From Leucaena leucocephala (lineage: Eukaryota; Streptophyta; Magnoliopsida; Fabales; Fabaceae), in NCBI GenBank assembly GCA_037074615.1, contig CM073551.1:21327750-21391749 (forward strand): a stretch of DNA of 64,000 nucleotides. Reading direction: 5' to 3'. Under the pieces are notes generated by a model. That model did no database searches, had not been told where the DNA came from, and saw only the letters and a program-made list of their open reading frames with translations. This document shows, in pieces, positions 45,484 to 57,345 of this stretch (positions within the stretch are counted from its first letter, which is position 1; each line of letters begins with the position of its first letter). A program made the position numbers and the translations under genes.

Positions 45484-46030
45484 GGGTGTGTTTGGATTAG
45501 CTTTTGGAGAATAGATTTTGGGAAGAATAGATTTTAGAGAATAGATTTTGGGTAGAATAGATTTTGGGAATAAAGATGTTTGGATGATTAGTAGTAGAAT
45601 TACTTTTTATATTGGTAAATTACTAAAAAGGGTATGATATGATTAAAAGTAAGAGAGATAAAAGATGATAGAGAAGAAAGAGGAGAGAGAAGAGAGTGTA
45701 GAGAGGAGAGAGGATAGAGAAAAAGAAAGATAAGAGAAGAGAGAGGAAAGAGAAAAAGAGAAATAAGAGAAGAGAGAGGAGAGATGATAGAGAGAAGAGA
45801 AGAGAGAGGAGAGAGGGTGTAAGAAAAAATAAGGGTATAATAGTAATTGGATAATCCAAAACCTAGGTTTCAAACCAAAAGCTATTTTCAGTGGTTTATT
45901 CAAAACCGCGGTTTCAAATCAAGGTTTTGCCCAGAATCAATTCTCAACAAAAATAGCTATTTGTGTAAAAAATTTTCAAACCGCGGTTTTAGCCCAGAAT
46001 CAATTCTAAAACGGGCTCCCAAACACACAC
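45484..46030. mobile_element. Tourist/Harbinger-like MITE
   Basis: 547 bp, flanked by TTA (45481-45483 and 46031-46033). The ends are GGGTGTGTTTGGA and, inverted, GTGTGTGTTTGGG. TTA duplications and GGGTGTGTTTGG-type ends fit PIF/Harbinger (Tourist) MITEs. The interior has AGATTTTGGGAAGAATAGAT repeats, a 170-bp purine tract of GAGAGAGGA type, and three CCGCGGTTT-like motifs on the right. A related element lies at about 23830-24335. Confidence 0.72.
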
Positions 46031-46033
46031 TTA

Positions 46034-47731
46034 GTAAGATTCCTTCAAAACCAAGTTTCTGGTTTCATGGTTTGTAATGTTGGAGCTGACAATTCAGACA
46101 ATTGTACTTTACCAAATCATAACAAACTCTAGGTGTGAAAAGCTGTTTAGTTTAGATATAATTATCAAATTGTATTATGTCAATCCAAAAGGTTTTTATG
46201 TGAATTCTATTGTTGTTTTGACTTTAGTCCTTTGGTGAGAATCTTATTAATGATGACCATATGAATATGTGATTAAAAAAACATAAATTTAGGCTAAATT
46301 AGACATAATCTCACAAATTATGGATCATATACAGATCATGATATATTTTTTTATTATCCTTTTGTCCTTTATTTACATTTTATCAATAATCATCATTACC
46401 CATGTCTTATCTTATTTTTATTATCTATCTCACTTGAGTTAATCTCAAGTGGCAAATTATTCACAATCTTTGTAGCCTGTGAATATTACATAATTTTATA
46501 AATTTTATATTATACATTGAGATATTGATGATAATGAGAATATTAATAAAAACATTTGTCAAATTTTACAAAAAATATTAATTATTTAAAATTAAATAAA
46601 GAACATAACTTTTCTGTAATTTACAGATGGAGAATCAAACAAATAATAGCATAACTGGAACAAGAGATAATATATATATGAGTGTGTGTGTGTGGAGTTC
46701 AAGATGGGTGTTATTATTTAGGAGCTACAACCAATGTTTATTGATGGTATTGATATTCAACTAAAAAAATAATATTTTTATTATTATAATTTTAATTCAA
46801 TTTTAACTTAACATTTTAATTTTAATTTAATGCAATATAGTTTCTATAATTATGATTTTATTATAGTTCAGTCAATGAACTCTAACCTAATGTCACTCAA
46901 TCTATATTATTTAATCATTTTAAATATTAATTCTTATATTTTAAAAATAAAATTATATATATTTCATACAATTTAAGAATTAAAGTTTAAAACAGTTAAA
47001 ATTATAAAAATTGAGTAATAATAAATTAAATATTAATAAATAAGTTATATTAAGTTAAAGTTTAAGAAATTAGTTATAACTAAATTAAGAATATAAGCTT
47101 AAAAGATTAAAATCTTGTTTGATTTCCTATTTCTAAAACAATTTTTTGATTTTTTTTAAAGTTTGTTTTATTCTCCCTTTATCTTTTTGCACCTGACACA
47201 TTTCCCAGGAGGCTGCGGAAAATTCCTATTTTAGTATTTTATGGATTATTTTAGATTAAATGTTATTTCCCCTTCTCTCAAGTTTTTGGAATAGGTGGCC
47301 TATCTTATTCCGTTGTTTTCCCCTTCATAAATAAAAGTTTCTTATTAAGAATATGAATATATTTGTTTTCATTATTTGATTTGCTTGTGTTGATTATTAA
47401 TATAATATTAATGTCGTTTCCCCTGTCTCAGTAGTTTATGGAATATGCCACTATCTTCTCCTTGTTGCTATGCATGTGATGCAATCCACTTTGTTTTGGT
47501 GTATTAAGCAATTAAGAGAGTGAAGAAAATTCATTTGACATAAAAGGAAAATTTCCAATTTAATATTCAAAAATTGACAGCATACAATCTATCACATTCA
47601 ACATGGATTTAATTGAATAATGAACCCTACACAAAATTAACTCTCACTCTACCCCCATTTCTCATCTCATACAATTTTTAGAAAAATAAAGAATGGGAAC
47701 AAATATAATAAAATAGAAAAACAAATCACAA
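46034..47731. other. AT-rich spacer, nothing recognised
   Basis: No gene, RNA or repeat with recognisable ends. It includes a short (GT)n run at 46682-46694. Confidence 0.5.
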
Positions 47732-47740
47732 ATATTTCTT

Positions 47741-48152
47741 GAAAAAATTGTATTTAAGTCTGATGCAAAGAATTTAATTATATAAAAGTCTCAAAAAATT
47801 ATTAAATTACTGTAAAGTTCCACGACATCTGAGATTAAATTTTTTAAATTATAAAATGATAAAATTACCCCTATAAAAATAACTCAAACAATAAAAATAA
47901 CAATTCTATGGGAAAAAATAATAATTTAAAAAAAATAACAATTCAAACAATAAGAATGCTAACTCTTGAAATAATGAATAACAATTGGAAGACGAAAAAA
48001 TAACAACTGAGATATTTTTATAGGGGTAGTTCTATCATTTTATAATTTTAAAAAATTAATCTCAAGTCATGTGGATTTCACAATAATTTAATAAGTTTTT
48101 AGAATTTTTTTATAATTAAATTTTTTGCAGGAGATTTAAACGTAATTTTCTC
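47741..48152. mobile_element. Mutator-like foldback MITE next to the laccase
   Basis: 412 bp with long inverted arms of about 150 bp (47741-47890 and 48000-48152), including GATAAAATTACCCCTATAAAAA and its counterpart. The termini are GAAAAAATTGTATTTAAG and, inverted, GAGAAAATTACGTTTAAA. It is flanked by ATATTTCTT (47732-47740) and ATATTTCTA (48153-48161), a 9-bp duplication with one mismatch, as made by Mutator-like elements. Its right end is about 60 bases past the laccase stop codon. Confidence 0.75.
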
Positions 48153-48214
48153 ATATTTCTAAGGTGAAAATAAAATATATAGAGAAAAATAAGATCAATG
48201 GCGATGATTTGGTC

Positions 48215-50531
48215 CTAACACTTGGGAAGATCGGACGGTGGAGGAGGCAACTTATGATTGCGTTGCTTGCCGTCTTGCACAATCCAAGCCATCTTCAAAC
48301 CCCAACTCGTATGCACTTCAAGGTGGCAATGCATGAACCACACACCTGCAATTTTTAAATCAAATCATAAACAATTTAGAATTTAAATCAATCATAAATG
48401 ATTTAAGGGTAATTTTTGGATAATTTACTTAAAAATTGATATGTAGTCAAACTCACCCGGATTGTCTACAAGAAATCGGAGAGCAACCCAACCTCCGGAG
48501 GGTACACCGGCCGTGTTCCTCTCGATCGGGTCAACCAGATTGAAGTTCTTCGGGTCTTTTTTCGGGTCGAAGTTCCCTTTTCCTTGACCCACAATGAAGA
48601 AGTTGAATCCATGAAGGTGAAGAGGGTGGCTCTCTGCTCCAATGATGCTCGTATCTTGCAGAACCAACTCAACAGTTGTGTTGTACGGCAAAACCACCAG
48701 CTTCGTTCCGCTCGTCGCCGTGATATTGTTCGGTGGGGTTCCTGTGTAGTTGAATTTAAACGGTGGGTTTGCCGGAAAATCAGTGGTGAATACCCCTTTT
48801 GATTTGTTGAAGAAGTGGGCTTGAAGCAAGGCTGTGCTTGGCATCACGAATGAAACATTGTTAATCGAACTGCTACTCTGGTATTATTAGGCCCCTTGCA
48901 TTTCTGGTTGTTTGAGCAAGGCAAAATCCCTAATCCCACGGTGAAGAAGAAGCGTCGATCAACGGTTTTTGGTACTTTTGCTGGGAATTTCGCACTGTTC
49001 AAGCTGCGAACCTTCTTGTTGAAGTTCATCGCGAAGACGGTGTCGTTGAATTTGGGAAACGCGGGTCTGAACAGAGGAAGCTTACTGTTGAATTTCGATA
49101 GCGAATCCTTGGTTTTGTATTCAAGCAACCCAGTGGTGGTGGTGGTGTCGAAGGCGGCCGGACCGGTGGCATAAGGCCTGGCGGCGATGACGAAGGACGC
49201 GTTTGGGTGTTTAGATTTGGCAGTGAGAAGGACGTTGGTGGTTTGGCCTGGTGTGATTAACACAATGTTGGTCTTGAAAGGCTTCACGTACACAGCATCA
49301 GCTTCAACAACAGTGAGCGTGTGATTCGCTATGCTGAAGAACATCTCATCATTAAGTGCAGCATTGATCAAACGTAACAGGTAAGTTTTGCCAGGCTTCA
49401 CTTTCAGCTTAAACGTATCTGCGTCATCATCATCATCAACATACAAATTTATTACTTCGCTTGTGGAGGAATCAGATAAAGTGGGACCCTCTGGTTATTT
49501 TGTGTTGTTAGTTCTTTCTTACCTTTGGCTGAGCAGTTGTAGAGAGGACCTGGAAGTCCATTTAGGGTGTGAGCATCAGAGATATTAGGAGCTGAACCTG
49601 TTTGCATTGCTTGGTTGATCACAGTTTCTGTGTCTGCTTTCCACCAGTCCCCTGTAAATATAGGTGATCAATTCAGGTTAATAGAAGTTAAGCTAAGTTA
49701 ATAATTTGGATAGAGTGTGAGGGCTTTGTAGAGTAAATACCCAAAACGATAGGGACTTCCTTGAAAGGATGAGGGAAAGGGTAAGAGTCATGTCTTTTGG
49801 GAAGAATAACAAAGGGACCATGAAGAGTGACTCTGAGCCATGAAATATGAGCATGCCACCACAATGTGCCTCTTTGGCCCGTCACAGTGAAGTTGTATAC
49901 ATATGATTGCCCTGTTTGGATTGGGCACTGTGTTATATATGCAGGCCCATCTGCCCATCCACTCCTCAATTGGCGAACTCCATGCCTGAAAATTTTGATC
50001 CAAAATGATGACAGAGTTGTTATTATACAATAATAATTCACAGTGATTCTTCACAGATTTCAAGTTCCTGTAGGATAAATACCAATGGATGGAGACATTG
50101 TACTGAACATGGTTCACCACTTTAATCACTAGCCTATCTCCTTCTCTTGCTATGATTCTAGGTCCAGGATATTGCCCATTCACAGTCACAATGTTCTTTG
50201 TTTGGCAAAGCCTTGTGACGTTTTGCATTTTGATCTGCACGACAGAAGATACCTTAGTTGAGGCAAAAAAAAAAAAAAAAAAAAAGATGTCTAAAAACAT
50301 ATAAAAAGTGTGGCCAAGTGTACAAAGTTTTTGCTAGGTAGTGTCTAGGGAGGGATAGATGTCAAAACATATGAAGAACTGAAAAAAATGCAGTACACGC
50401 ACATTGAACTTGTAGTGTCTGGTTACTCTAGCATGCTTTGCCAGAGTCATCTGAGGAAGTATCCACAGAGAAAAGAACACAAGGAATGTGGCCTTGAAGA
50501 AACTGCTTGAGAGAAGATGAGCAGAGCCCAT
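48215..50531 (-). pseudogene. Laccase, LAC7-like, with one-base frameshift
   Basis: Laccases are secreted multicopper oxidases that oxidise monolignols and other phenolics in the cell wall. Six exons: 50403-50531, 50083-50234, 49741-49985, 49523-49651, 48457-49418 and 48215-48345; the protein would be about 582 residues. A signal peptide (FFKATFLVFFSLWILPQMTLA) is present. Copper motifs are all there: HWHGVRQ (across exons 2/3), [26 protein letters not shown] and [14 protein letters not shown]. In exon 5 the frame breaks near 48868-48870: after NNTRVAV it runs into a TGA ten codons on, while [19 protein letters not shown] continues in the next frame. One base appears missing (exon 5 is 962 bases where 963 would be in phase). 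As read, the product lacks the last two copper motifs. Everything else is intact, so it is either a very young pseudogene or a sequencing error. Confidence 0.85.
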
Positions 50532-50614
50532 GTTTGGTTTTCTGTCAATGAATCTTGTTGTGAAGTTGAAAGACTGAAGAATTTGGATGATGAGAACAGA
50601 GGAAAGTGAAGGAG

Positions 50615-50622
50615 CTTATATA
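50615..50622 (-). promoter_or_regulatory. TATA box of the laccase gene
   Basis: The minus strand reads TATATAAG about 85 bases upstream of the laccase ATG, a normal distance for a short leader. Confidence 0.6.
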
Positions 50623-51870
50623 GTAGGAAAAGGAAATGGTGGGTTTGGATAATTAGGTGATTGAAAATGAGACATTGCAGACTGAGAATGTTTTCATTAA
50701 CTAATCCCATCTCCGATCCACCCCCCATCGGCTTTGTATCTGGCAAAGTTTTAGACTTTAGAGCACAGAAGACTAAAGAGTAATGTTTAAGCCATATATC
50801 CCTTGGACTTAAACACAAGTAAATCCCCAGAAATGCCCTTATGAGTCAGGGACAAACAGAACATGAAGGTGTTGAACTGAGGGGCAGTTTGGGGATTTCA
50901 GGGAGAGAAAGGGATGGGTTATCACAAAGAGGAGTTGCAAGGTAAGGCTCAGCCTCCTACCGTTAAGACTTGACAATCAAGGCAAAGAAGGAAGAAGGGG
51001 AAAAGGAGAGACATAATGTTTTACAACCACATCGATGGTTTTAATTTGTTAGCAGTGTCGGTTGTTAATTTTCTTAATGTCTAACAGCTTCTGATGTTAC
51101 TGTCTGTCACCCAAAAATCTCACTTCTATTGGTCTCAATGTAAGATCCGTTAATTTGCATCACTTGAAAATTTTAGTTTTTATTTCTTTGATTTAGTCTA
51201 ATTGCCTTTTGCTTCATGTTCAATATATAGGATAGCCAATTCATAAGAGCTGGAGTGGTTACCTACTAATTGATTCATTTGTGTGTCGCCATCAAATTTA
51301 TTCTTTTTCCTAATTTTATAAGCTTACCCAATTAAAGTTTATTCTGACCAACATTCGTTAGATTCGTTAACAATCGGTTGGGCTTGCTAAAAAAAATATG
51401 CCAAAATTGGAAACATATATACTTGAGTTTTTTAAATATTTAAATTTAATTTACCCCATCTTTTATATCATTGTGAAATAAATTTGTGCAAAGAAATAAA
51501 AAAATATTCAATAAAACCTTTTTAATAATAAATTTGTGCAAAGAAATTTGATAAATGAAAGTAAATATATATTGACTTGGCAAAACACACAAAAAAAGAA
51601 AGAAAGTAAATATAGACATTTTTGTGAATAAAAACTCAAATGATTAAATAAATTGTAATGTAATTGTAACAATAGTCAACATATAAACTAAAACTCAATC
51701 TTCTTCTTCAATCATCTCATCTATCTATTTCATTATTTAAATTATTAAAAAAGTGTAAAATCTATAAATTGACTTCAAAAGTATAATAAAAATATACAGT
51801 GAATACAGACATATTATTTTTTTTTTAATTTTTAACTTCTTTCCCCTTTACTCTGAGAAGTCAAAATTCA
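50623..51870. other. Laccase upstream region and AVT1 3' flank
   Basis: 50623-51100 is the laccase promoter area. The rest is AT-rich; the last 100 bases are the likely 3' UTR of the transporter gene. No gene seen. Confidence 0.45.
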
Positions 51871-54800
51871 TTAATTTTCTTTCTGATTTGCTATTCTTGA
51901 AACTGCTGAACATGTGCCAATTACAGAGCACACCGCTCCCACAATGATAATAAACATGCAACTTGCCACCTAAAATAGAACAAAACACCGTAGAAGAAAA
52001 CAATTTCAGACTGAAACTGTTTAATATAATGATACAAAGGAAGAAGAAATGAGTTGACTTGTTACCTCTACTTTTGACAATCGGCCGTGGTAGATCTTGA
52101 GATAACATGCACATGGATAAATAAGTGCCTGTCACAAACGTAGAGATTTATGAATTGCTTCTTTCATTACTTACACATAATTAAAGACAATCCTATCAAA
52201 TTAAGATGAATATTTTCGTATTTAATACCTAATTAAGGAATTGATATTAGTTCTAAATATAAGATATATTTTCTATATTTATAAAAAAATTTAAATTATC
52301 CCTATTTATACTCCATCAAAATAATTAAGTAAGAGAATGAGGGAGGGAGTTATAGAAAATAATTAGGGCGCTTTAAAAAAAATAAGACATATTAATTAAT
52401 TCAACTAATTTTTTTAATCTAATCAGATTAGTTAAATAAATTATATATTAAGTCCAGGAGGAGCATGAGCTTTTTGTAGGGAAATCCACATCCATAAATA
52501 TAGTAGGGAGCAGAGAACTTACAATTAACATTGCCATTGAAGAGCCCATAAATGCCATGATAGATCCTGCAGTCAAAAGGATGCTTCCTAATCAAGGAAA
52601 TTTTGAAACTTGTAGTGAATTATAATCTAGTTATTCCTACACACACAAACGCGCACACACACGTAGTTGAATGTATACTTACCGAAAAAAGGAATAGAGA
52701 GGGCCAAAACCACGTTTGAGAAAACTAAAACTATTCTGATAAGAACAGAAACAGAGTAACATCTTAGCTGAGCAGAAGGCAACAATTCCTCTATGCTCAG
52801 TGCAACAGGCATTAAAGTGATTGCATACTTGGTCAAAGGGTTCACAACCTATGACACATACATGGGAATCCTTGTCAAAATTTGTGATTTAATTAAGAAT
52901 ATATATATATATATATTATAATTAAGGGTAAATTACATTTATTCATTGTAATCCTTGCCTACAGTTGTATTATCTCCCCAATTTCTAGAAACATTGCCAA
53001 CCCTATTGCAATATAATTCTTGCCTAAATTAGATATTCTATGTCTTAGTCCAACACAGTCAAGTCTTTTCAATTGGTTAGATATTCAATGATTGACTGGT
53101 AATGGCCTAAGATTATAAGATTAGAGAGAAAATCGAAACAGAAATGGATGAACTAGTAAATGCTCTAGTGTTGTGTGGTTTAATATAATTTTGTTCTGAC
53201 TACTTAAGAACTATATAAGTTGTTGATCTATCATCAGATTTAACAGTAAGATATAGTTATTGCAATGAAGCAAATATATAAGGGAATAATTGCAATTAGA
53301 GGCAAGTCAAGGTGAATAATTGCAATTTCCCCTAAAAGTAATTGGGATTTGATTATCTTACAGTTGTCCAGGCTGCAATATTTGAAGCATACAATTCTTT
53401 GGGCATGTTTAGAGTAAACTGAGTTTTAATAGAGTCACCAAACGTTAAATAGCCCAATGCTGCAACTCCTATGTATATAACAAAACAAAAGCCAAAGCTG
53501 TAGAAATAATGAAAGCAGACATGTCAGAATCTGATTAACAACCTCAAACAACAACATTCTAGTACCGATTATTCTATGCGTTAATTACCTGACTAATAGA
53601 ACAACTGAAAATTTTGATGGCTCCTTCATGGAAGAGTATATGTTTGGAAAAACTGAGTGGCCTGCAAAGCAAAAACTATAGAGACCAATTGAGACTGATA
53701 AATTTTCAAGGTTTATGGCCTTTCCACCAGCATGAAATCCAACTTTGTCTATTACTCCAACCCATAACAAGCAAGAAGTCACCAATATCGATGCAACTAT
53801 CCCTCCAACTGAATTCATCAAATACTTCATTAATTAGCAGTGAGCTGATGCTGTTAAGCTTTAATTTTAAGGAAGAACTAGTTAAAGAAAAAGGTTCGAG
53901 GCTAAGGAATTAAACCTGAAAGAAAGGAAAGGAGTTTAAGGTTTCGTAAGCAAATTGTTGGAAGAACACATAGAGCTGATGCTATGGTGAAAACTTGATT
54001 AGTGCTTAAATTAATCCCGGCAAATTTCATGTGGGTGTTGGGATAAAGTGACGAGAGGTTATCGCTCATAAGTATTATAAACTCAACACAAGCAGCCTGC
54101 AAACCCAAGAGCTATTTACCTTTCAGTACATGTGAGAATCAATGGAGCGAAACAACATATAGGAGATGGCTTATTGGAGAAATGAATTCTTGCACTTACA
54201 TATAGTTCCATGTACAAAAATAGCTGCACTTGTAACAAAGAGATACTTGTCAGTTTTCACTCCAAACAACAAAGACATGCTGCAGCAATGTAAACCTAGC
54301 TATAAGCACTCGGTCAAGAATCTCATGATGACTTTGTCATGTTTTCTTGCACATTATATAGCTCTTTGGCTTACACATATCATACATGTATGCCTAGCTG
54401 GATACATATATAGCTTTTATTAAGTGACATAACCGGATTTATGTGAAGTTTAATAAGTGTTTATCATCAAGTTTTAAAGCAAATATGGTGCCTAAAGAGT
54501 CTTTGTTATGAGAATTAATAAGCTCATGAATAACCTTAGAGAACATAGGTCTATATGGAAATTTTATTGGTCAGAAGGATATGATATATTTTCGGATTTT
54601 TACATAATTAAACCTTATTGTAGTGTCGTTAAGACATTGTATGCTCACCGCAATCCCTAGGCGACCAGCCATTCCAAAAGCAGCTTGGCCTATGTCCGGG
54701 TAGGTATGGAGTCCAGGAGAGCTTTCTAAACATCTCTTCAACAAAATACCAGTATAGCAGCACATGACGGCAAACAAGAAAAGTATTATAAGACTTAACC

Positions 54801-55598
54801 ATCCACCTTCTTTTACTGCATAAGGTGTTGTCAGAAGTCCTATTCCACACAGTAAATTGGCTCCTTCACACCACCAAAAAAACAAAAAGCTATTTAATTA
54901 TAAGTTACATGTCAGAGATAACAAGAAAATTGTGCCCCAGAACACTGCTTTTAATTTTCTTACCATTGAGGATTGACTGTGATAATGAAGATTGCTCTAG
55001 AGGTGGTGGCAATTCACAACTAGAATACTTAGAGTAGTTAGAATTTAGTCGAGATGATATCCTGGGGCTATTATTGAAGGTAGGCTCCTCTTGAATCAAT
55101 GAGATTGTTTCAGGAATGAATGATGTGTTTAAATCAGATTCATTATCATTTCGATGATGCCTCTTCGATGGTGAAGTCATAGAAGTGACTACTGATCGAC
55201 TTGATATACCACTTATTTGCCTTATCAAACTCATTGAAGGTGGTGTTACACTGCTTAACATGTCCATAGATTGCCTGCAAGAAAAATATTCAATAATTTA
55301 GGGTTTTGTTCTTCATTATTCTACATACTCTTTTTGTCCAAAGAAAATTTATATATAATCTACAGGATATCATGCATGCTAATAAATGAAACTACCGATA
55401 GGTTTGAGGCCACGTAGAACTACCGACGACATCGTCATCGTCCTCAATGTCATTGGAAAAATTAGGTTGGGAAATTTCTGAATCGGTCTCCGAACTTAGA
55501 TGTTCGAAAACCCTATCAGCTAGGTTTTCTTCATCATCAGTCTGGAACTCAACCTCACGATCAGGACCCAAATCATATTCGTCTATCTTTATCCTCAT
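51871..55598 (-). CDS. Vacuolar amino-acid transporter, AVT1 type
   Basis: Member of the amino acid/auxin permease family, the AVT1 group, which exchanges amino acids across the tonoplast. Eleven exons join in phase: 55396-55598, 54964-55274, 54649-54863, 54200-54223, 53916-54096, 53589-53808, 53362-53497, 52683-52848, 52523-52566, 52066-52128 and 51871-51969, giving 553 residues. The long acidic, Ser-rich N-terminus (EYDLGPDREVEFQTDDEEN, then SRSVVTSMTSPSKRH) is typical of plant AVT1. The transport core starts at GANLLCGIGLLTTPYAVKEG, with about ten membrane segments, including GIVASILVTSCLLWVGVID, FCFVIYIGVAALGYLTFGD and VASCMFIIIVGAVCSVIG. Exon 4 is a 24-base micro-exon encoding LFLYMELY. 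The start chosen is MRIKIDEYD; an in-frame ATG 79 codons upstream (55835) gives a hydrophobic, non-family extension. A MITE lies in the intron before exon 10. Confidence 0.92.
52240..52463 (-). mobile_element. MITE family M, copy 7, in an AVT1 intron
   Basis: Internal blocks match the family (TAAATATAAGATATATTTTC, TTAAATTATCCCTATTTATA, AATCTAATCAGATTAGTTAA). The right end is ATTAAGTCCAGGAGGAG; the left end is worn. It lies between exons 9 and 10 of the transporter. Confidence 0.6.
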
Positions 55599-55835
55599 AC
55601 TAAAATTTATAAACGTACGGAAGCTTTTCTTTACTGAAACGTAAGAGAAAAAGAACAAGGAAAGAAAAGAAAAGAAAAAGGAAAGATCACGTTTCTGAGC
55701 TTGGATTAATCCAGAGATAAATGTATGTGGATATATAAACTTTGGCACGAGTAAACAGTTATTTGGTATCCAAAAGGGTTGCTGCAAACCGAGTTCATCG
55801 GAACTAACTGAACATCGATCCGGTGAGTAAGTCAT

Positions 55836-56152
55836 TTTTGTTTTATTTTCTCTCCAATATTTTTTACCAGAAGACTTACCATTAATAGAAAAATATTACT
55901 CGTACAACAGAGAAATGGGGCAATTAATAAATGTAACATTGGTCTCAAACTCAAGCATGAATGCAAGAATGGTACGGCAATATAACAAATTGATTGGGTT
56001 AATAGCATGGTTAATGTTAAATCCTAGAATTTGAGAAAATTATTCAGTTAACAAGTATTATTATATTTTTCTTAAAAAAGTTATATCAATTTGGCTCAAA
56101 TATAACTTCATCTCCTTTAAAATTATTAAAAGGAAACATGAATACATGCTTT
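55836..56152. other. AT-rich spacer
   Basis: Between the transporter and the first lectin-kinase copy. No gene or repeat recognised. Confidence 0.4.
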
Positions 56153-57186
56153 CGCAGGTTCAAATATAAAGATCTCTACACTGCAACAAAAGGATTCAAA
56201 GACAGAGAGCTTCTGGGTTTGGTGGATTTGGAAAGGTGTACAAAGGGACAATGCCAGGCTCGAAAGTTGAGGTTGCTGTGAAGAAAATATCCCATGAATC
56301 CCGACAAGATATGAGGGAATTCATAGCAGAAATAGTGAGCATTGGTCGCCTTCGCCATCGAAACCTGGTATCTCTTTTGGGATATTGTAGGCGAAAAGGT
56401 GAGCTTCTTTTGGTGTATGATTGCATGCCAAATGGAAGCTTAGATAAATATCTCTACAACCAACCCAGAGTGACGCTAAATTGAAATCAAAGACTTAGAA
56501 TCATCAAAGGCGTAGCTTCAGGATTGTGCTGTCTGCATGAAGAATGGGAGCAAGTTGTGGTTCACAGAGACATAAAAGCGAGCAATGTTCTGCTAGATTC
56601 GGAGTTAAATGGAAGGTTAGGAGGTTTCGGTCTGGCAAGATTATACGATCATGGGAGTGATCCAGCGACTAGACATGTGGTGGGGACCTTGGGATATCTG
56701 GCACCAGAGAACACAAGAACAGGTAGAGCCACGAGAAAGTCTGATGTTTATGCATTTGGCGCTTTTTAGATGGAGGTAGTAAGTGGGAAAAGGCCAATAG
56801 AGAGAGGAAGTGAAGAATTAATTTTGGTGGATTGGGTTTATGGGTTATGGAAGAAGGGTGAGATTAATGAGGCAAAGGATCAAAATTTAGGAAGAGAGTA
56901 CAAAGCAGAGGAGGTGGAATTGGTGTTGAAATTGGGGCTTTTGTGTTCGAATTCAAAGGCTGGAGACAGGCCAAACATGCGCCAAGTAGTGCAGTATTTG
57001 AATATGGAAGTGCCTTTGCCTGATCTGCCTTTGCTAACGTCGTCTCCTTCATGTTCTGAATTTGTACTTGGGAGTGATCACCAAGAGTTTGATAAAATGG
57101 AAATGTCGCTTCCATCTTCAAGTGGGGTGGATGGCTATTTCTCTCGCACTTCAATACCTGAATCCATCCTCTCTGGAGGTCGCTGA
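56153..57186 (+). pseudogene. Lectin receptor kinase copy 1, kinase only, broken
   Basis: It is near-identical in sequence to the kinase part and 3' flank of the intact gene at 58650-60656. Homology starts abruptly at the RFKYKDLY region, so signal peptide, lectin domain and membrane segment are missing. Lesions: a one-base frameshift in the Gly-rich loop near 56217 (ELLG, then [10 protein letters not shown] only in the next frame); a TGA at 56482-56484 in place of Trp (VTLN*NQR); DFG changed to GFG ([10 protein letters not shown]), losing the Mg-binding Asp; and a TAG at 56767-56769 (FGAF*MEVV). The last 138 codons are open to the same GGR stop. Similarity continues through the 3' UTR to about 57345. 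Confidence 0.9.
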
Positions 57187-57345
57187 TTTCCTTTATTTTG
57201 AAGACAACTATGTGTACTCTTGGTTAGTTTGCATAATGTTTGTATTCAGTTTTATGTTTTGTTACTTGTGCTCTCTCTCTATTTGCAGTTTAAAATGAAA
57301 TAATGTTTAGCTTTGCTATGCTTGTGCACTATTATGGGCGAGATT

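Noticed and set aside
45623..45903. Minus-strand Leu/Ser-rich frames of 78 and 86 residues
   Set aside because: They are translations of the polypyrimidine strand of the Tourist-like MITE.
48896..49174. Antisense open frames across laccase exon 5
   Set aside because: They are shadows of the laccase coding strand; splice sites and copper motifs support the minus strand.
55599..55835. N-terminal extension of the AVT1 gene from the ATG at 55835
   Set aside because: The added 79 residues are hydrophobic and Phe/Ser-rich with no family resemblance; the acidic MRIKIDEYD start fits the AVT1 N-terminus.
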